This document shows, piece by piece, positions 60,962 through 64,000 of a stretch of 64,000 nucleotides of DNA. The stretch is from the NCBI GenBank assembly GCA_937880845.1, contig CALFLL010000045.1, positions 1 to 64,000 of the forward strand, read 5' to 3'. The notes beneath the pieces were generated by a model. The model saw only the letters and a list, made by a program, of their open reading frames with translations. It was not told the DNA's origin and made no database searches. The DNA is from an uncultured Drancourtella sp. (lineage in GTDB: Bacteria > Bacillota > Clostridia > Lachnospirales > Lachnospiraceae). Position 1 is the first letter of the stretch; each line of letters begins with the position of its first letter. Made by a program: the position numbers and the translations under genes.

Positions 60962-62998
60962 ATGGAAAATAAAAAGACGCAGGAAGGAAGATTGTTTTTA
61001 GAAGAGGTAGAAAAAAAGCTGAGAAAAAAGATTACAGAAATGGATCAGGCAATTCTGGAAGGACAAAAAGACATCGAAAGTATGCATGAATACTACTGGG
61101 AAAATTATACGGAGATGGATCAGTATGGATATGAGGACTACGATAATCAGCAGGCACTTCTTCAGCGCGTCAATGCAAATCAGGACAAACAAAAACTGAG
61201 GCACAGGTATAGGAAGATGGCAGATGCTCCGTTTTTTGGACGAGTGGACTTTATTTATGAAGGAGAAGAAAAGCCGGAACAGTTTTATATAGGTATCGGG
61301 AATTTTTCCGAGAGGACGGGAATGGTGCCGCTTATTTATGACTGGAGAGCACCGGTAAGCGGTCTGTTTTATGACTATGATAAAGGTCCTGCTTCGTATG
61401 AGGCACCTGCAGGCGTTTTAAAAGGGGAGATTTCTTCCAAGTGGCAGTACAAGATCCGTCAGGGGAAAATGATTTATGAATTTGAAAGCGACGTCAAAAT
61501 CGACGACGAGATCCTGAAACAGGAACTTGGAAGCAATGGAGATGTACAGCTTAAAAATATTGTAAGAACGATCCAAAAAGAACAAAATACGATTATAAGG
61601 AATACGAAGGATAAGATTGTGGTCATTCAGGGAGCGGCAGGAAGCGGGAAAACTTCTGTTGCTCTTCACAGGATTGCCTATTTGCTGTATCATGACAGAA
61701 AAAACCTAAAATCATCCAATGTTCTTGTTTTGTCTCCAAATGGCGTGTTCTCGGATTATATTTCACATATTCTTCCGGAATTAGGTGAAGAAAATATCCG
61801 GGAAATGAGTTTTGATCTGTTTGCATATCAGGAATTAAAAGGAATTGTTCCGGATTGCGAAGACCGGTATCATCAGTTGGAACGGGAAATGAAATTTCCG
61901 GACCAGGAAGCAAAAAGGAGAGTTCAGTTTAAACAGTCACCGGATTTTATCGGGATAATGGAAGGGTTTCTTGCACGGCTGGAAGATGATTTGATGAATC
62001 TGGTCAGCATTTCTTTGCGTGGAATGGAAAAAACAGAAGAGGAACTGATCCGTCTGTTTTATTTTAAATTTCAGGACATTCCGCTTCTTGCAAGAATGGA
62101 TGCCGTAATGGACTATTTTGTCGATGAGTATGAAACATTGTATGACTGTTCGCTTTCGGAAGAAACATTGGAAGCTTTAAGAGAGAAATTTGATGCTATG
62201 TATATCACCAAGGATATTTATCGAATTTACAGCCGACTTTTACAGGAAAACGGATATCCGGCCCTTCCTGATGTTTTATACGAAAAAAGGTATCTGGAAT
62301 ACGAAGATGTATTTCCGATATTGTACTTAAAATATCGTCTTTATGGAAAAAACATACAAAAATCAATTCGGCATCTCGTAATCGATGAAATGCAGGATTA
62401 TTCTTATCTTCAGTATGTGATCCTGGGACATCTGTTTTCCTGTCCAATGACAATTCTTGGGGACAGGGCACAGACGATAGATGAAACCATGCAGGATGTT
62501 ACCCGGTTCTTGCCGCGGATTTTCGGAAAAGAAATCCGGATCATTGAAATGAAAAAAAGCTATCGAAATACGATGGAGATTGCAGAATATGCAAACGGAA
62601 TCAATGGAATTTCGGATGTGGAACTGCTAGAGCGGCATGGAAAAGAAGTAGAAGAAGCAAAGCTGGATTCAGAGGATATGGCTATTGAGATGATTTTGGA
62701 ACATTTGAATCTGGGGGAAGACGGATATGAAACAGCGGCGGTCCTTACCATGACGGAAGAGCAGGCAAAAGAGATTTACAGCCTTATGAAATTAAAAATG
62801 AAGCAGCTGCATTATATCGACAGAGACAGTTCCAGATTTTGTAAAGGGTTGACGGTTACAACATTTTATATGGCAAAAGGGTTGGAGTTTGACCAGGTGT
62901 TTGCAGTTTTTGGAGAACAAGGGAAAAATCTTTCCGGTCAGGCAAAATACATAGCTGCCACACGAGCATTACATGAGCTTTATATGTATAAGATTTAA
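60962..62998 (+). CDS. HelD-like UvrD-type helicase (RNA polymerase recycling)
   Basis: Protein of 678 aa. An N-terminal coiled coil (about 8-90) is followed by APFFGRVDF and YDWRAPVSGLFYD, features of HelD. The superfamily 1 motor has Walker A GAAGSGKTSVALHRIAYL near 225 and motif II VIDEMQDYSYLQY, and ends AAVLTMTEEQ...VTTFYMAKGLEFDQV. HelD frees stalled RNA polymerase from nucleic acid using ATP; some members give rifampicin tolerance. GGAAGGTGAA upstream. Confidence 0.88.
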   Translation: MENKKTQEGRLFLEEVEKKLRKKITEMDQAILEGQKDIESMHEYYWENYTEMDQYGYEDYDNQQALLQRVNANQDKQKLRHRYRKMADAPFFGRVDFIYEGEEKPEQFYIGIGNFSERTGMVPLIYDWRAPVSGLFYDYDKGPASYEAPAGVLKGEISSKWQYKIRQGKMIYEFESDVKIDDEILKQELGSNGDVQLKNIVRTIQKEQNTIIRNTKDKIVVIQGAAGSGKTSVALHRIAYLLYHDRKNLKSSNVLVLSPNGVFSDYISHILPELGEENIREMSFDLFAYQELKGIVPDCEDRYHQLEREMKFPDQEAKRRVQFKQSPDFIGIMEGFLARLEDDLMNLVSISLRGMEKTEEELIRLFYFKFQDIPLLARMDAVMDYFVDEYETLYDCSLSEETLEALREKFDAMYITKDIYRIYSRLLQENGYPALPDVLYEKRYLEYEDVFPILYLKYRLYGKNIQKSIRHLVIDEMQDYSYLQYVILGHLFSCPMTILGDRAQTIDETMQDVTRFLPRIFGKEIRIIEMKKSYRNTMEIAEYANGINGISDVELLERHGKEVEEAKLDSEDMAIEMILEHLNLGEDGYETAAVLTMTEEQAKEIYSLMKLKMKQLHYIDRDSSRFCKGLTVTTFYMAKGLEFDQVFAVFGEQGKNLSGQAKYIAATRALHELYMYKI

Positions 62999-63021
62999 AA
63001 GGATATGAAGAGGGAAAACAA

Positions 63022-64000
63022 ATGAAGAAGAGATATCAGTACATTGATGTTTTGAATATTTTAGCATGTCTGTGTGTGATTTTTATGCATTGTAATGGAA
63101 TTGTACATTCATTTTCGGATACAAGAGCATGGAAAGAAAGTATGTTGGTGGAAACGCTGGCCTATTGGGCGGTTCCGGTATTTTTTATGATTTCGGGAGC
63201 AACTCTTCTTGGATACAGGGAAAAATATGCGACCAAAATCTTTTTCCAGAAAAGAATAGGCAAGACTGTAATTCCGTTTATCATCTGGATTCTAATCAAT
63301 CTGATTTTTAAAATGGTAACGGGATTGATGAAGTTTGAATGGAGTTTTTCTAACGTAGTCAATATGTTTAATAATACGACTACGGAAGGTGTTTACTGGT
63401 TTTTTATACCTTTATTTATGTGCTATCTTTCCATTCCGGTAATATCATTGATTAAAAATAATAGTAGGATTTTGTTGTATATGGTAGGAGTGGGATTTTT
63501 GATTTATTCTGTGTATCCAGTAGTTTGCACGATTTTAAAAATTCCTCAAAATGGATCTGTAATCTTTCCGGCAGCAGGAGGATATCTTCTTTTTGTTATT
63601 TTAGGATATCTGCTTGCCACAAATGAGTTGTCAAAAAAGCAAAGATGGATTCTTTATGGGCTTGGAATCCTTGGTATAGGGATCCGATATGGAACAACCG
63701 TTGTCTGGTCGGTAAGGAGTGGATCCTTGATTAAAACTTTCTGGGGATATTTGAATTTCCCATCTGTGTTTTTGGCCGTAGCGGTATTTGTGGCTTTTAA
63801 ATACATTCCGTGGGAAAAAATATTTGGAAAGGAAAAGAACAGAAAGGTTATTTCCATTCTTGCGGGAACAGGATTTGGAGTATATCTGATGCATATGATC
63901 ATTTATAGGATTTTAGAGAGGATTACCATGTTGGATCCTACTTCTTATGTATGGAGATTTTTCATGCCGTTTGTGATTTATGGCATTTGTGTGGCAGCCG
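63022..64000 (+). CDS. Acyltransferase 3 family membrane protein (cut by window edge)
   Basis: Open from ATG 63022 (MKKRYQYIDVLNILACLCVI) to the window end, 326 codons so far. The pattern of about ten hydrophobic segments, YIDVLNILAC with FMHCNG in TM1, AVPVFFMISG in TM2 and GFGVYLMHM near the end, matches the acyltransferase-3 family that O-acetylates surface sugars or lipids. AGAGGG before the ATG; 20 bases after helD-like gene. The stop lies outside this window, so length and end are unknown. Confidence 0.85.
   Translation, partial: MKKRYQYIDVLNILACLCVIFMHCNGIVHSFSDTRAWKESMLVETLAYWAVPVFFMISGATLLGYREKYATKIFFQKRIGKTVIPFIIWILINLIFKMVTGLMKFEWSFSNVVNMFNNTTTEGVYWFFIPLFMCYLSIPVISLIKNNSRILLYMVGVGFLIYSVYPVVCTILKIPQNGSVIFPAAGGYLLFVILGYLLATNELSKKQRWILYGLGILGIGIRYGTTVVWSVRSGSLIKTFWGYLNFPSVFLAVAVFVAFKYIPWEKIFGKEKNRKVISILAGTGFGVYLMHMIIYRILERITMLDPTSYVWRFFMPFVIYGICVAA

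Noticed and set aside
39302..64000. Many long antiparallel frames inside genes such as fhs, nfnB and ftsK
   Set aside because: They mirror codon usage of the real genes and have no ribosome sites or family motifs.
1..64000. CRISPR arrays, rRNA genes, intact insertion sequences
   Set aside because: I saw no regularly spaced repeats, rRNA-like segments or transposase frames on either strand.

Overview
The window is a stretch of low-GC Gram-positive chromosome. It most resembles a gut Lachnospiraceae-type anaerobe (Clostridia). Supporting signs are strong AGGAGG ribosome-binding sites, short pyruvate kinase, Pta-Ack, NfnAB, Fhs-FolD, Rex and a selenocysteine-dependent glycine/sarcosine/betaine-reductase-type locus. 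I cannot assign genus or species from the sequence alone.

Layout. 0.1-9.2 kb: a giant acyl-CoA dehydratase activase-like protein (minus strand), a rhomboid-like membrane protein, pyruvate kinase, and a TrmB regulator overlapping a LysA-type decarboxylase. 9.25-11.5 kb: tRNA-Leu(CAA) followed by a decayed prophage remnant (integrase tail, chimeric terminase/head ORF, toxin-like C-terminal domain with a small partner gene, frameshifted Prp-like protease). 11.6-14.5 kb: APC permease, MntP, and an ECF S component broken by one extra T. 14.5-25.3 kb: polA-coaE-walJ-like-degV, tmcAL (minus), mgtE, pta-ackA, yceD-rpmF.

25.4-32.0 kb is the most unusual part: grdX, a TetR regulator, a pyruvoyl-type component B alpha/beta precursor (grdE-like), a grdB-like selenoprotein with an in-frame UGA, a YkvI-family transporter and a ThrE-type exporter. 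No genes for components A or C or thioredoxin are present. This block lies between rpmF and plsX, which normally belong to one conserved cluster.

32.1-39.2 kb: plsX-acpP-rnc-smc-ftsY-DUF1653. 39.2-48 kb: isocitrate dehydrogenase, an ABC-F protein (minus), rex, nnr-alr-mazF (no mazE visible), a CorC-like CBS protein and yebC. 48-64 kb: a CFI-box-like hypothetical protein, an O-acetylhomoserine sulfhydrylase, a ClpP-like protease, ftsK, fhs-folD, a TPR/chitobiase-C-like membrane protein, iron alcohol dehydrogenase, nfnAB, a HelD-like helicase, and an acyltransferase cut by the right edge.

How it fits together. The reductase locus would make acetyl phosphate if it behaves like known component B enzymes and if components A and C are encoded elsewhere; AckA (23.4 kb) could turn that into ATP. 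NfnAB and Rex serve redox balance, and Fhs-FolD serves one-carbon metabolism. These links are inference from families and neighbours.
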